Shown here: positions 45,037-55,065 of the stretch, in pieces
Position numbering within the stretch: position 1 is the first letter of the stretch
How the letters are laid out: each line of letters starts with the position of its first letter
NCBI RefSeq assembly: GCF_022179525.1
Contig: NZ_BPQX01000026.1
Location: forward strand, 124,001-188,000
Source: Methylobacterium persicinum
GTDB taxonomy: Bacteria > Pseudomonadota > Alphaproteobacteria > Rhizobiales > Beijerinckiaceae
Direction of reading: 5' to 3'
Length of the DNA stretch: 64,000 nucleotides
Translations under genes and position numbers: made by a program
Notes under the pieces: model-generated
Told to the model about the DNA's origin: nothing
Seen by the model: the letters and a program-made list of their open reading frames with translations, nothing else
The model's database searches: none

Positions 45037-45654
45037 TCAGCGCGAGTAGAACTCGATCACGAGGTTCGGCTCCATCTGCACCGGGTAGGGCACCTCCGAG
45101 AGGCCCGGCACGCGGGTGACGCGGGCGGTCATCTTGGCGTGGTCGACCTCGATGTAGTCGGGCACGTCGCGCTCGGCGAGCTGGCTCGCCACGATCACGA
45201 TCTCGAGCTGGCGGGAGGATTCCTTGACCTCGATGAGGTCGCCGGCCTTCACCTGATAGCTCGGGATGTTGACGCGCACCCCGTTCACCTTGATGTGGCC
45301 GTGGTTCACGAACTGGCGGGCCGCGAAGGGCGTGGCCACGAACTTCGAGCGGTAGACCACCGCATCGAGGCGGCGCTCGAGCAGGCCGATCAGGTTCTCG
45401 CCGGAATCGCCGCGCTGGCGGATCGCCTCGGCGTAGTAGCGGCGGAACTGCTTCTCGGTGATGTTGCCGTAGTAGCCCTTGAGCTTCTGCTTGGCGCGCA
45501 GCTGCGTGCCGAAGTCGCTCATCTTGCCCTTACGGCGCTGGCCGTGCTGGCCGGGGCCGTATTCGCGGCGGTTCACGGGGCTCTTCGGGCGGCCCCAGAT
45601 GTTCTGGCCCATGCGGCGGTCGAGCTTGTGCTTCGCCTGAATCCGCTTCGACAT
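45037..45654 (-). CDS. rpsD: 30S ribosomal protein S4
   Basis: A 205-residue S4 with [20 protein letters not shown] at the start and the S4 RNA-binding domain at about 95-155 ([20 protein letters not shown]). It initiates 30S assembly on 16S rRNA and can act as a translational repressor. It is encoded alone and not in the alpha operon, as is usual in Alphaproteobacteria. AGAGGA stands before the ATG and a textbook terminator follows. Confidence 0.98.
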   Translation of the reverse strand: MSKRIQAKHKLDRRMGQNIWGRPKSPVNRREYGPGQHGQRRKGKMSDFGTQLRAKQKLKGYYGNITEKQFRRYYAEAIRQRGDSGENLIGLLERRLDAVVYRSKFVATPFAARQFVNHGHIKVNGVRVNIPSYQVKAGDLIEVKESSRQLEIVIVASQLAERDVPDYIEVDHAKMTARVTRVPGLSEVPYPVQMEPNLVIEFYSR

Positions 45655-45763
45655 GACTTCGCGTCCTCTCGGGATGAGAATTGAGGAACGCGCCCTCCTC
45701 TTCCCGATACCTCAAGGTCCGGGACGACAGGGCGGCCGGAGCCGGCCCACGGGTCGCGTAAAA

Positions 45764-45791
45764 CGCCGCGGGGCCCCGTTGAGGAGCCCCG
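45764..45791 (-). terminator. Possible terminator of the MgtC-family gene
   Basis: CGGGGC / GCCCCG stem with an 11-nt loop, followed on minus after 5 bases by TTTT. It lies 45 bp past the MgtC stop. The stem is short, so this is tentative. Confidence 0.4.
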
Positions 45792-45835
45792 TCGACGGTC
45801 GGTTCCATACGGGAGACCGGGCGCCGGGTCAACCG

Positions 45836-46528
45836 TCAGCCCATCTCCTCCCAGGAGACGCGCCCGACGCCGGGGGCCCGGCGCAGGCTCCCCATGAGGC
45901 GCAGGGACCACGAGGCCTCCTTGCCCTGGTAGGCGCCGATGCAGCGCAGGCAGGCCGTTTCGGCCTCCTCCTCCAGGTTGCGCGAGCGGACGCCGAACCC
46001 CTGGGAGGTGAGGAGGTCGAGGAGGGTGGCGTGGGAGGTCGCCCGGGGATCGAACTCCACCGTCACCGTGCCGAAGCTGCGCTGCTTCAGGGTCTGCTCG
46101 ATCCAGCCCAGGCCCTGGAGCGTGGCGAGGGTGACGGCCGTGGCGCAGAGGCCGAGGCGCCATGCCCCGGCGCCGAAGCACAGGCCGATCACCGTCACGA
46201 GCCAGACCGTCGCCGCCGTGGTGACGCCGCGGACGATGTTGCCCTGCTTCAGGATCGTGCCGGCGCCGATGAACCCGATTCCGGCCAGCACCCCCTGGGC
46301 GAGCCGCATCAGGTCGAGGCGGAACAGGGGATTGCCGACCCGGCCGGTCTCGGCGAGCATCCAGCCGCCGAGCTGCATCGCCGTGCAGGCGGCCACGCAC
46401 AGCAGCACGTGGGTCCGCAGGCCGGCGGGGTGTCCCACCTCCTCCCGGTTCCAGCCCAGGATGAAGGACGCGGCGAAGCTCAGGGCCAGCCTGACGAGGA
46501 AGGTATCGAGAGTCGGTTCGGCGGTCAT
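45836..46528 (-). CDS. MgtC/SapB family membrane protein
   Basis: A 230-residue protein with four to five N-terminal helices containing the family motif GFIGAGTILKQGNIVRGVTTAA, then a soluble C-terminal domain of ACT-like character (TVTVEFDPRATSHATLLDLL) with two cysteines (CLRCIGAY). MgtC proteins are linked to survival at low Mg2+ and to control of ATP synthase; the wider SapB group is less understood. It is separate from rpsD. Confidence 0.9.
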   Translation of the reverse strand: MTAEPTLDTFLVRLALSFAASFILGWNREEVGHPAGLRTHVLLCVAACTAMQLGGWMLAETGRVGNPLFRLDLMRLAQGVLAGIGFIGAGTILKQGNIVRGVTTAATVWLVTVIGLCFGAGAWRLGLCATAVTLATLQGLGWIEQTLKQRSFGTVTVEFDPRATSHATLLDLLTSQGFGVRSRNLEEEAETACLRCIGAYQGKEASWSLRLMGSLRRAPGVGRVSWEEMG

Positions 46529-46619
46529 CGCGTATCAAGAGAAGCCGGTCGGCGATGGGGGAACCCGGATCGGCCCGGAGCCGAAGGTCCGGGCAAGGGA
46601 TCGGGGCAGGCGATCCGGG

Positions 46620-47834
46620 TCAGAGGTATTCGGCGAGGCCCTTGTCCCGGGCCACGTCCCGGCAAAGGGCGAGGTAGCCGCTCTGGTGCTGGCCCATCAG
46701 GGTGGTGACGGAGGACCACAGCCAGTGCGGCGCCCGGTCGTCCCAGCCGTCGGCCTCCACCTGGCGATGCCACGCCTGCCGGGCTTCCGGCGTCAGTTGC
46801 CGCCCATGCGCCCGGCCGACCACCTCGGCGAGGCTGCGCGCCACCCGCACGCCCTCGGCCTTCGAAAACTGCTCGGCCACGATCTTGAGGTCCTGGGGAA
46901 GAAGCTCCCGGACGATGACGGGGATTTCGCCGATCCGGGCGGGGATCATCCGCTCGCCCAGGGCCGGGGAGAGGACCCGCGCCCCCTCCGCCACCCGCTG
47001 GGCGGGGTCGGCGGGGATCGCGGCCCCGGGGGCGGTGGGGGCCAGGGACGGGACGGCCTGTTTCACATCCACGAGGGCGACCTTCGACCGGTGCTTGGCG
47101 CCGGAGATGCGGACGAGCCCGGCCATGCGCAGCTTGCCCAGGGAGCTGCAGCCCTTCACCCAGTAGGCGGCATCCACGAGGCTGAGTTCCTCCCCGCCAT
47201 CCGGCTCCAGGCCGAGGACGCGGGTCGCGAAGCCGGGCTCGCGCAGCAGGCGCTCGAAGCCCTCCTTCTCCGCGAAGGTGGGGTCGAGGAACCGCTTGCC
47301 CCGGGGCAGCCGGGCGGTCTTGCCGTGCAGACGCTCCTCCGACAGGTGGCGCCAGCGGCGGCCCAGGGCACGGCGGCGGGTGGTTTCGACGATGGCCGAA
47401 TCCTCGTTCCCCTCGTCCTTACCCTCGGGATCGTCCAGGCCGGCGGCGTAGCCGACCGCGATCGCCTCGATCATGCGCACCACGGCGAGGCCGGAGAGGG
47501 GCGCCGTCAGCCCGGCCGTCACCACGGACAGGGTGAGCCGCACGAGGTCGTAGGCCGGGTTGCCGATGGTGGTCTGGTCGAGGTCGCGGATCTGCATGCG
47601 CACCCGGCCCTCGATATCGGCGAGGGCGCCGATATTGCCCAGGTGGCAATCGCCGCAGATCCAGACCGCCGGTCCCTCCGGGAGGACACCCGGGGGAGCC
47701 TCCGCGAGCCAGTCGTAGAAGCGCGCCGTCGATCCGCGCACGTAAGAGAGGGGCGAAGCCGCTATCTTGCAAAGGCGGCGGGTCCGAAGCAGCTCGGCCT
47801 CCCGGCCGTGGTCCGGCTGCACATGGACGTTCAT
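46620..47834 (-). CDS. DUF2252 family protein
   Basis: A 404-residue protein. The core motifs are ASPLSYVRGSTARFYDWL, then WICGDCHLGNIG and IRDLDQTTIGNPAYDLVRL. They resemble a kinase-like HGDxxxxN...D catalytic loop and the DFD-type Mg site of aminoglycoside phosphotransferases. That suggests a kinase-like fold, but activity is unproven. ATG at 47834 (MNVHVQPDHGRE) is taken; ATG 47873 or GTG 47909 would add up to 25 residues. Confidence 0.88.
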   Translation of the reverse strand: MNVHVQPDHGREAELLRTRRLCKIAASPLSYVRGSTARFYDWLAEAPPGVLPEGPAVWICGDCHLGNIGALADIEGRVRMQIRDLDQTTIGNPAYDLVRLTLSVVTAGLTAPLSGLAVVRMIEAIAVGYAAGLDDPEGKDEGNEDSAIVETTRRRALGRRWRHLSEERLHGKTARLPRGKRFLDPTFAEKEGFERLLREPGFATRVLGLEPDGGEELSLVDAAYWVKGCSSLGKLRMAGLVRISGAKHRSKVALVDVKQAVPSLAPTAPGAAIPADPAQRVAEGARVLSPALGERMIPARIGEIPVIVRELLPQDLKIVAEQFSKAEGVRVARSLAEVVGRAHGRQLTPEARQAWHRQVEADGWDDRAPHWLWSSVTTLMGQHQSGYLALCRDVARDKGLAEYL

Positions 47835-48192
47835 CGGTCGCGTGGTTCCCAGACGAGAAAGCCCCTTCCGCATCGCCGTTCGGCGACATCGGAGGACGCG
47901 GCTGGACACGAAAGTGTCATGAAACCGTCATCTAGGCCAGGATCGTCCGTCCGCCACTAAATTTCCTGTCATAAAGTCTCTTCGACCGGTCCCATAGCGA
48001 GGAATAGCAGCTCGAACGCCTTCAGAGCGGTCAAACCCAGGTCGATCCCCGCCGTACAGAAGTGGATCCCCGCTGCAAACGGTCGCAGGAACTGTCTGTA
48101 TCTTTGCCTGATCGGGCTGCACCGACCGCCTATGGATACCGGTGAAGGAATACCGGGGAAGGGACTCGGGAAATCTCGCCGTCCGGCACGGG
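47835..48192. other. Intergenic region with a direct repeat
   Basis: No supported gene, apart from a possible N-terminal extension of DUF2252. It contains GATCCCCGCCG (48044) and GATCCCCGCTG (48065), 21 bp apart, in an otherwise unremarkable, slightly AT-richer sequence. It lies between the DUF2252 promoter side and the chemoreceptor 3' end. Confidence 0.5.
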
Positions 48193-49872
48193 TCAGGCGG
48201 CGTGCACCGCTGCGAGGAAGGTCTCGATGGAGGCTCGAAGGTCCTGCGCCCCGGCGCCGACCTGGGCGGCGGTGGCGCGGACATGGGCCGCCTGCGCCTC
48301 GTTGGACGATGCGGCGGTGCGCACGCCCTCGATGCTCTCGGAGACCGTGCGGGCCTCCTCCGCAGCCGAGGTGATCGACCGGGCGATCTCCTGGCTGGCA
48401 TGCCCCTGCTGCGACGCCGCGGCGGCCACGGAGGCGGCGATCTCGCTCATGCGCACGATGGTCCGGCCGATGGAGCCGATCGCCCCCGCCGTCCCCGCCG
48501 AGGCGGTCCGGATCGCGTCCACCTGGCCGGTGATGCGGTCGGTGGCGCTCGCCGTCTGGCCCGCGAGGTCCTTCACCTCGGCGGCGACCACCGCGAAGCC
48601 GCGCCCCGCGGCCCCCGCCCGGGCCGCCTCGATGGTGGCGTTGAGGGCGAGGAGGTTGGTGCGCTCCGCCACGGAGCGGATCAGGGCGACGACACCGCCG
48701 ATCTCGGCGGCCGCCCGCGACAGGTCCGCCACCGTCGCCTCCAGGCCGCCGGTCTCGGCGAGGGCCGCGCCGGCGATCTCGCTCGCATGCCGGACCTGAT
48801 CCTCGATCTCCCGCGCGGAGCAGGACAATTCCTCCGCCGCCCCCGCGATGCTGTCGACCGCCAGGGCGGACTGGCCCGATGCCCCGGCCACCCGCACCGT
48901 GCGGGCGGTGGTGTCCGCGGCGGTCTCGGACAGGGTGTCGGCGGCGCGCTGCATGATCTCCGCCGACCGGGCCAGATCGGCCACGGCCGTCCCGGTCTGC
49001 TCCTCGAAGGCCAGGGTGGCCCCGCCGAGGCGCTCGCCGCGGGCGAGGTCCCGGGCGGCGTGCTCCGCGAGCGTCCCGTCAAGGCGGCGCTTCTCGATCA
49101 GGGTCCGCTGCAGCCCGGCGATGGCCCGGGCCATGGCGCCGACCTCGTCCGATTGCCGGGTCCCGGCGATGGCCGTGTCGAGATGGCCGGCGGCGAGCTC
49201 CGAGACGGCACCGACGAGGCGGTTCAGGGGCCGCTGGATCTGCAGCCTCACGAGCAGGAAGGCGACCACCAATCCGCCGAGCACCGCCACCGCAGGTCCG
49301 GCGATCAGGGCGACCATCGCCCGGCGACGCCCCGTCGCCGAGGCCTCCCGCTGCCCGTCGAGTTCGGCCAGGATCTGCCGTCCGGCAGCATCGATCTCGA
49401 CGACCATGCGCTCCCGGTTGCGCACCGTTGCCTCATCGGTGGCCTGGATCAGCGCGGCCTTCGGAGAGATCGTCAGGCCGAGTTCGGCCGTGTCGTTCTG
49501 GTAGGAGACGAACTCCTTCACCGCCAGATCGATCTTGCGGATCTTGTCCGCCGGCAGGAAGCCCTCCGCCGCGGCAAGGAAGGGCTGCCGCGCCTGCTCG
49601 ACACCGGACAGGGCCGCCTGCAGGGCGGACAGGCGCGCCTTCGCCTCCGCGGTGTCGTCGGCGGTGTAGACGGCCGTCGCCTGGACCACCGCGTGCTCGA
49701 TCGCCTTGGCCAGGGTGCTGGCTTGGAGGCCCGCACCCCAGGCGGCCTCGACCTCGGCCGCCCGCCGCTGCTCCTCGGAGAGCTGGCGCAGGGCGAAGAC
49801 GGAGATGCCGACGGCCACGAGGCTAAGGAGACCGATGACCGCAGCGAGCTTGCGGCCGATGGTGATGCGCAT
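48193..49872 (-). CDS. Methyl-accepting chemotaxis protein
   Basis: A 559-residue transmembrane chemoreceptor. TM1 is at about 8-30, a helical periplasmic sensor of the 4HB/CHASE3 kind at about 31-185, TM2 at about 187-212, then HAMP and a signalling domain. The hairpin tip is [20 protein letters not shown] followed by [17 protein letters not shown]. No CheR-docking pentapeptide is at the C-terminus. No che genes are nearby, so it must feed a chemotaxis array encoded elsewhere. Confidence 0.95.
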   Translation of the reverse strand: MRITIGRKLAAVIGLLSLVAVGISVFALRQLSEEQRRAAEVEAAWGAGLQASTLAKAIEHAVVQATAVYTADDTAEAKARLSALQAALSGVEQARQPFLAAAEGFLPADKIRKIDLAVKEFVSYQNDTAELGLTISPKAALIQATDEATVRNRERMVVEIDAAGRQILAELDGQREASATGRRRAMVALIAGPAVAVLGGLVVAFLLVRLQIQRPLNRLVGAVSELAAGHLDTAIAGTRQSDEVGAMARAIAGLQRTLIEKRRLDGTLAEHAARDLARGERLGGATLAFEEQTGTAVADLARSAEIMQRAADTLSETAADTTARTVRVAGASGQSALAVDSIAGAAEELSCSAREIEDQVRHASEIAGAALAETGGLEATVADLSRAAAEIGGVVALIRSVAERTNLLALNATIEAARAGAAGRGFAVVAAEVKDLAGQTASATDRITGQVDAIRTASAGTAGAIGSIGRTIVRMSEIAASVAAAASQQGHASQEIARSITSAAEEARTVSESIEGVRTAASSNEAQAAHVRATAAQVGAGAQDLRASIETFLAAVHAA

Positions 49873-50178
49873 GGGGGTCTGGCCCGGTTGTCAACCGGCG
49901 CAGACTTGCAGGCGCATGGCTTGACCGCCGGTTAAGATGAGCCGGCTGCCAAATAAAATTGAAAGATTACTTGTCATCGCATCTCTTCGGAAAAATAGTG
50001 CGATAACGGACCGAACTAAGGGCCGAGAGCAGTGCTCGTAAGATAGTTACGGTCGACGATCACGGCCGATCGCATGGCCCTTCGTCATCCATGGGCGACG
50101 CGGTCGCCACTTGCATCGTGGGCGTGGAACGGTTTCCATCGGCCGCCTGCCCGGGAAGAGGCAGGTGGGAGGAACACG
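49873..50178. other. Divergent, locally AT-rich intergenic region
   Basis: No gene is visible. The stretch at about 49950-50050 is unusually AT-rich for this genome and should hold the chemoreceptor (minus) and hydrolase (plus) promoters. ATCGCA (49978) and TGCGAT (50000) form a spaced inverted repeat. No confident -35/-10 pair was found. Confidence 0.45.
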
Positions 50179-51324
50179 ATGGACCACTCATTCAAGGATG
50201 GCGGGCGGGGCATGCCGCGCCGCCGCCTGTTCGGCACCCTTGCCGCCGCAGGCATGGCCACGGCGGGTTTGGCCACGGCGGGCTTGGCTACGGCGGGCTT
50301 GGCCGCCGCAGACAAGGCTACCGCCGCCCCGGCCGCCCCGACCCCGCGCCTCGACCGGGAGGAGTTCCGCCTGCCCTGGAAGGGAGAGGCAGGTATCGAC
50401 ATCTACGTCCGCAACAAGCACCCGGCCGGGCAGGATCAGTTCCAGGCGGAGCGGATCCTGCTCTTCGTGCACGGATCGACCTACCCGGCCTCGACGGCCT
50501 TCGACCTACCCCTCGACGGGATGTCGGCGATGGATTTCCTCGCCGGGAAGGGCTTCGACGTCTACCTCGTGGATCTTCCGGGCTACGGCCTGTCCGGTCG
50601 CCCCGCGCAGATGAGCGCCCCGGCCGCCGACAACCCGCCCTTCATGCGCACCGCCGACGCGGCGGCGGTGGTCGGGCAGGTGGTGGACTTCATCCGCAAG
50701 CGGCGGGGTGTCGAGACAATCGACCTGATGGGCTGGTCCTGGGGCACCTCGACCATGGGCCTGTACACGAGCACCCACAACGATGCGGTCAACCGCCTCG
50801 TGCTCTACGCGCCGCAATGGCTGTCGCGCACGCCCTCGCTGATGGCGTCGGGCGAGGGGAAACTCCCCGCCTATCGCAGCGTCACCCGCGACAGCGCGAA
50901 ATCCCGGTGGCTCACCGGCGTCCCGGAGGCCAAGAAGGCCGACCTGATCCCGCCGGGCTGGTTCGACCAGTGGGCGGATGCCACCTTCCCCACCGATGCG
51001 GTCGGGGCGAAGCAGTCACCCCCGGTCCTGCGCGCGCCCAACGGCACGGTCGCCGACAAGGACGCCTACTGGCAGGCGGGCAAGCCCCTCTACGACCCCG
51101 CCGACATCCGCGTGCCGGTGCTCATCATCCACGCGGAATGGGATGCCGACCTGCCGAGCTATCAGGCCCAGGAATACTTCGCGAAGCTGACCCACGCCCC
51201 CTACAAGCGGTTCGTGGAACTGGGCGAGGGCACGCACACGGTGATGATGGAGAAGAACCGCATGCAGTTCCTCCGCGAGGTCGCCTCCTTCCTGACGGAG
51301 AGCGATCCGCAGGCCCTAAACTGA
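50179..51324 (+). CDS. Tat-exported alpha/beta hydrolase
   Basis: A 381-residue hydrolase. It has a twin-arginine-type signal (MPRRRLFGTLAAAG) whose hydrophobic part is stretched by a MATAG/LATAG/LATAG repeat, ending near residue 50. The catalytic Ser187 is in GWSWG, the acid is Asp322 or Asp324 (EWDADLP), and His353 is in GEGTHTV. GGAGGA lies 7 nt before the ATG. Probably a periplasmic esterase or lactonase; substrate unknown. Confidence 0.9.
   Translation: MDHSFKDGGRGMPRRRLFGTLAAAGMATAGLATAGLATAGLAAADKATAAPAAPTPRLDREEFRLPWKGEAGIDIYVRNKHPAGQDQFQAERILLFVHGSTYPASTAFDLPLDGMSAMDFLAGKGFDVYLVDLPGYGLSGRPAQMSAPAADNPPFMRTADAAAVVGQVVDFIRKRRGVETIDLMGWSWGTSTMGLYTSTHNDAVNRLVLYAPQWLSRTPSLMASGEGKLPAYRSVTRDSAKSRWLTGVPEAKKADLIPPGWFDQWADATFPTDAVGAKQSPPVLRAPNGTVADKDAYWQAGKPLYDPADIRVPVLIIHAEWDADLPSYQAQEYFAKLTHAPYKRFVELGEGTHTVMMEKNRMQFLREVASFLTESDPQALN
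50254..50298 (+). repeat. 15-bp tandem repeat inside the Tat signal peptide
   Basis: Three units of the pattern NTGGCNACGGCGGGN, encoding MATAG-LATAG-LATAG, with a partial fourth (LAA). Unit length is a multiple of three, so gain or loss of a unit changes signal-peptide length without frameshift. Confidence 0.85.
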
Positions 51325-51393
51325 GGAGCCCGCGGGACGTCCGTCCCCTCCACGACCTCATCCTCATTGTCTGGGCAAGACGGCGGCCACCCC

Positions 51394-51486
51394 CGTCTTT
51401 GCGAGCGCAGCGAAGCAATCCAGGGATCCGCCACGGTTCGGAAACGTCCCGCTGCCCTGAATTACTTCGCTGACGCTCGCAAAGAA
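51394..51486. repeat. Palindromic intergenic repeat, family A, copy 6
   Basis: CGTCTTTGCGAGCGCAGCG with AAGCAATCCAGGGATCCGC, spacer, then CTGCCCTGAATTACTTCGC and TGACGCTCGCAAAG. The right arm has diverged. It lies between the convergent hydrolase and methylmalonyl-CoA mutase genes. Confidence 0.88.
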
Positions 51487-51508
51487 GAAAAAGACCGTCA
51501 GGAGCCGC

Positions 51509-53674
51509 CTACTCCGCCGCCGCCCGGGTCTCGTAGCCGAGGCGCGCGTTCAACTCACGGATGAGGTGGATCGCCGCCTCGGCGATCACCGTGCCCGGCG
51601 GGAAGATCGCCGAGGCGCCCGCGGCCCGCAGGGCCTCGTGATCCCCCGGCGGGATGACGCCGCCGACGGCGATCATCACGTCGCCGCGGCCCTGCTCGGT
51701 GAGCGCGGCCTTCAGCTCCGGCACCAGGGTCAGGTGGCCGGCGGCGAGCGACGACACGCCGACGATGTGCACGTCGTTCTCCACCGCCTGCCGGGCGGCC
51801 TCCGCCGGGGTGGCGAAGAGCGGCCCGATATCCACGTCGAAGCCGAGGTCGGCGAAGGCCGAGGCGATGACCTTCTGGCCGCGGTCGTGCCCGTCCTGGC
51901 CCATCTTGGCGACGAGGATGCGGGGGCGGCGCCCATCCGCCTCCTCGAAGGCCTCGACCAGGGCACGGACTTCCTCGACCACCGGCGACATCGTTCCCAC
52001 CTCGCGCTTGTACACCCCGGAGATCGAGCGGATCTCCGCCCGGTGGCGGCCCCAGGCCTTCTCCAGCGCCTCGGAGATCTCGCCTACCGTTGCCTTGGCC
52101 CGGGCCGCGTCCACGGCAAGTTCGAGCAGGTTCTCGCTGCCCTCCGCCGCCCGGGTGAGGGCGTCGAGGCGCGTGGTCACCTCGGCCTCGTTACGCTCGG
52201 AGCGGAGGCGCTTCAGCTTGTCGATCTGCAGCCGGCGGACGTTGCCGTTGTCGACGCGCAGGAGTTCGATGGCCATCTCGTCGTCGGCCCGATACTTGTT
52301 CACGCCGACGATGGTCTGGCGGCCGGAATCGATGCGCGCCTGGGCGCGGGCCGCCGCCTCCTCGATGCGCAGCTTCGGGATGCCGGCCTCGATCGCCTTG
52401 GCCATGCCGCCCAGCGAATCGACCTCGCGCAGGTGCTCCCAGGCCCGGGCCACCATGTCGGCGGTGAGCTTCTCGACGTAGTAGGAGCCGCCCCACGGAT
52501 CCACGATGCGGGTGGTGCCGCTTTCCTGCTGCAGGAACAGCTGGGTGTTCCGGGCGATCCGGGCCGAGAAGTCGGTCGGCAGGGCCAGCGCCTCGTCCAG
52601 CGCGTTGGTGTGAAGCGACTGGGTGCCGCCCTGGGTGGCCGCCATCGCCTCGATGTTGGTGCGGGTGACGTTGGTGAACACGTCCTGGGCCGTCAGCGAC
52701 CAGCCCGACGTCTGCGAATGGGTGCGCAGGGCGAGCGACTTGTCGGATTTCGGATCGAATTCCTTCACGAGCTTCGCCCAGATCAGGCGGGCCGCCCGCA
52801 TCTTGGCGACTTCCATGAAGAAGTTGGTCGAGATGGCCCAGAAGAACGACAGGCGCGGGGCGAACTGGTCGATGGTCAGCCCGGCCGCCAGCCCCGCCTT
52901 GATGTACTCGACGCCGTCGGCCAGCGTGTAGGCGAGTTCCAGATCGTTCGTCGCCCCGGCTTCCTGCATGTGGTAGCCGGAAATCGAGATCGAGTTGAAC
53001 TTCGGCATATTTTTAGAAGTATAAGCAAAAATATCGGAGATGATCCGCATCGATCCCCTCGGGGGATAGATGTAGGTGTTGCGGACCATGAACTCCTTCA
53101 GAATATCGTTCTGGATCGTGCCGGCGAGCTTGGACGGCGGCACGCCCTGCTCCTCGGCGGCGACGATGTAGAGGGCGAGGATCGGTAGCACCGCGCCATT
53201 CATCGTCATCGACACGGTCATCTCGTCCAGCGGGATGCCGGAGAAGAGCGTGCGCATGTCGTAGATCGAATCGATCGCCACGCCCGCCATGCCGACATCC
53301 CCCGAGACGCGGGGATGGTCGGAATCGTAGCCCCGGTGGGTGGCGAGGTCGAAGGCGACGGACAGGCCCTTCTGCCCCGCCGCGAGGTTGCGCCGGTAGA
53401 AGGCGTTCGAATCCTCGGCCGTGGAGAAGCCGGCATATTGCCGGATCGTCCAGGGCTGGGTGACGTACATGGTGGGGTAGGGCCCCCGCAGGAACGGCGC
53501 GAGGCCGGGCCAGGTGTTCAGGAACTCGATGCCCTCCCGGTCCTGCGGCCCGTAATGGCCCTTCACCGGGATGCCTTCCGGCGTCATCCACGGCTCGCCG
53601 GGCGCAGGCGCCGCGACGGCCAGCGGCTGTCCGGCGAACGGCATCGCGGCGAAATCGGGGATGCGGGAGGTCAT
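51509..53674 (-). CDS. scpA: Methylmalonyl-CoA mutase
   Basis: A 721-residue B12-dependent isomerase interconverting (R)-methylmalonyl-CoA and succinyl-CoA. The substrate TIM barrel (about 40-560) has [16 protein letters not shown]; the C-terminal cobalamin domain has [12 protein letters not shown] with axial-ligand His596. In Methylobacterium-type metabolism it feeds propionyl-CoA carbon into the TCA cycle, including via the ethylmalonyl-CoA pathway (family knowledge). It is the last gene of the cyo/SURF1 direction, 55 bp after SURF1. It contains an unusual AT-rich codon patch at residues 214-223. Confidence 0.96.
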   Translation of the reverse strand: MTSRIPDFAAMPFAGQPLAVAAPAPGEPWMTPEGIPVKGHYGPQDREGIEFLNTWPGLAPFLRGPYPTMYVTQPWTIRQYAGFSTAEDSNAFYRRNLAAGQKGLSVAFDLATHRGYDSDHPRVSGDVGMAGVAIDSIYDMRTLFSGIPLDEMTVSMTMNGAVLPILALYIVAAEEQGVPPSKLAGTIQNDILKEFMVRNTYIYPPRGSMRIISDIFAYTSKNMPKFNSISISGYHMQEAGATNDLELAYTLADGVEYIKAGLAAGLTIDQFAPRLSFFWAISTNFFMEVAKMRAARLIWAKLVKEFDPKSDKSLALRTHSQTSGWSLTAQDVFTNVTRTNIEAMAATQGGTQSLHTNALDEALALPTDFSARIARNTQLFLQQESGTTRIVDPWGGSYYVEKLTADMVARAWEHLREVDSLGGMAKAIEAGIPKLRIEEAAARAQARIDSGRQTIVGVNKYRADDEMAIELLRVDNGNVRRLQIDKLKRLRSERNEAEVTTRLDALTRAAEGSENLLELAVDAARAKATVGEISEALEKAWGRHRAEIRSISGVYKREVGTMSPVVEEVRALVEAFEEADGRRPRILVAKMGQDGHDRGQKVIASAFADLGFDVDIGPLFATPAEAARQAVENDVHIVGVSSLAAGHLTLVPELKAALTEQGRGDVMIAVGGVIPPGDHEALRAAGASAIFPPGTVIAEAAIHLIRELNARLGYETRAAAE
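53007..53034 (-). repeat. AT-rich inverted repeat inside the mutase gene
   Basis: ATATTTTT and AAAAATAT flank 12 bp. The region covers codons 214-223 ([10 protein letters not shown]), where all nine non-Met codons end in A or T, against a background of G/C-ending codons on both sides. Confidence 0.85.
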
Positions 53675-53729
53675 GGCGTGACTCGTCTCGGTTCTTGTCA
53701 GGCCATTATAGCTGCCGTCGGGGCGCGGG

Positions 53730-54494
53730 CTACTCCCCGAAAGACGAGTCGCCGCGCCGGCCGAACCGCCGGTAGACGAAGAAGCCGCCGAGCATCGCCG
53801 CCAGCCCGTACCACGTGATCGCGTAGACCAAATGGTTGTTGGGGAAGGAGATCACCGTCAGCCCGCCGATGGGAAGGCCGCCGGGATTGGGGGTTGCGTC
53901 GGCATCCACGAAGTACGGCGCGATGTCCGACAGGCCCCGCGCGGCGGCGATGGCCGCGACGTCCCGGGAATACCACCGGCCTTGGGCCGGGTCGTTCGCC
54001 CGCAAGAAGGCGCCGCCGGGCTCGGTCAGGCGCAGAAGTCCCGTGACCGAAACCGGGCCGGCGACCTGCCCCGCCTCCCGGCTCGCCGGATCCCTCCGGC
54101 TTCCCGGCACGAAGCCGCGGTTCACGAGGACCAGGGTGCCGTCGGACCGGCGCAGGGGCGTCAGCACCCAGAAGCCGGCGCCGTACTCGGTCAGCGCCTG
54201 GACCAGGGTCTCCCGGCCGTTCAGGAACTGCCCTGACAGCCGGACATGGCGGTAGGCATCGTCCGGGCCGATGCCGGGCCACGCGGCGGGGCCTGGGGCC
54301 TCCACCGGGGCGGCGTGGACCCTGGCGTCCGTGCGGGCGATCAGGTCGAGCTTCCAGGCCCGGCGCTGCACCTGCCACGTCCCCAGGCCGAGCAGGACCA
54401 GGAACACGAACGCCGCCCCGAGGCCGAAGACGATCCGGCGGAGCGGCGTACGCGAGGAGGCGGCGGAGCGAGGATCGGTGCGAGTATCCGCCAC
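53730..54494 (-). CDS. SURF1 family cytochrome oxidase assembly protein
   Basis: A 254-residue inner-membrane protein with two helices (about 18-40 and near the C-terminus, [20 protein letters not shown]) flanking a periplasmic domain. Motifs [19 protein letters not shown] and LVNRGFVP are SURF1 signatures. SURF1 helps insert heme a into subunit I of terminal oxidases. The chosen start is GTG 54494; alternative upstream starts fall within a repeat. It follows cyoD on the same strand across a family B element. Confidence 0.9.
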   Translation of the reverse strand: MADTRTDPRSAASSRTPLRRIVFGLGAAFVFLVLLGLGTWQVQRRAWKLDLIARTDARVHAAPVEAPGPAAWPGIGPDDAYRHVRLSGQFLNGRETLVQALTEYGAGFWVLTPLRRSDGTLVLVNRGFVPGSRRDPASREAGQVAGPVSVTGLLRLTEPGGAFLRANDPAQGRWYSRDVAAIAAARGLSDIAPYFVDADATPNPGGLPIGGLTVISFPNNHLVYAITWYGLAAMLGGFFVYRRFGRRGDSSFGE

Positions 54495-54512
54495 CCCTGT
54501 TCCCACCTTCTT

Positions 54513-54620
54513 CCTCATCCTGAGGGGCTGCGAAGCCGCCCCGAAGGAAAGCTCCGGAAGGCTCCGCGATCCCTGGAGGCCTCCTTCGAGGCCCGCAGGC
54601 GCGGGCACCTCGGGATGAGG
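54513..54620. repeat. Palindromic intergenic repeat, family B, copy 3
   Basis: CCTCATCCTGAGGGGCTGCG on the left and GCACCTCGGGATGAGG on the right, with CTCCTTCGAGGCCCGC inside. Somewhat diverged. It lies in the gap between cyoD and SURF1, both on minus. Confidence 0.85.
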
Positions 54621-54675
54621 TCGAGGGGGAGAGATGCGTTCGGCACCGGATGACCCGGGGTGACGGACGGACCCG

Positions 54676-55065
54676 TCACCGCATCTGGTTCGTCATGTCG
54701 TGGCCGGACATCGGCATCATGTTCCGGTTCATGTGGTACATCACCCACACCGAACCCGAGAGCATGATGGCGACCAGCGTGATCGTGAAGATCAGCGCCA
54801 TGAAGGTCCAGCCGCCCTCGGACTTCGTGCTCATGTGCAGGAAGTAGACGATGTGCACCACCATCTGCACGCCGCCAAGCACGAGGATGACCAGGGTCGT
54901 CACGAGGCTGTTGTCGAGGGTGTTGCCCATGACCAGCCAGAAGGGGATCACCGTCAGGATCACCGACAGCACGAAGCCCGTGACGTAGGCCTTCACGCTG
55001 CCATGGCCGCCCTCGGTATGGACGTGGTCGTGAGACCCGTGAGCGTGGGCTGTGTCCGCGCTCAT
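54676..55065 (-). CDS. cyoD: Cytochrome o-type ubiquinol oxidase subunit IV
   Basis: A 129-residue small subunit with three helices (SVKAYVTGFVLSVILTVIPF; then TTLVILVLGGVQMVVHIVYF; then a C-terminal span). The N-terminus is His-rich (AHAHGSHDHVHTEGGH) and the C-terminus Met-rich (MNRNMMPMSGHDM), as often seen for CyoD in this group; both could bind copper. Its ATG overlaps the cyoC stop by 4 bp. Confidence 0.94.
   Translation of the reverse strand: MSADTAHAHGSHDHVHTEGGHGSVKAYVTGFVLSVILTVIPFWLVMGNTLDNSLVTTLVILVLGGVQMVVHIVYFLHMSTKSEGGWTFMALIFTITLVAIMLSGSVWVMYHMNRNMMPMSGHDMTNQMR

Noticed and set aside
53675-53729. Cobalamin riboswitch before the B12-dependent mutase
   Set aside because: The gap to SURF1 is only 55 bp, too short for a cobalamin riboswitch, and no B12-box-like sequence is visible.
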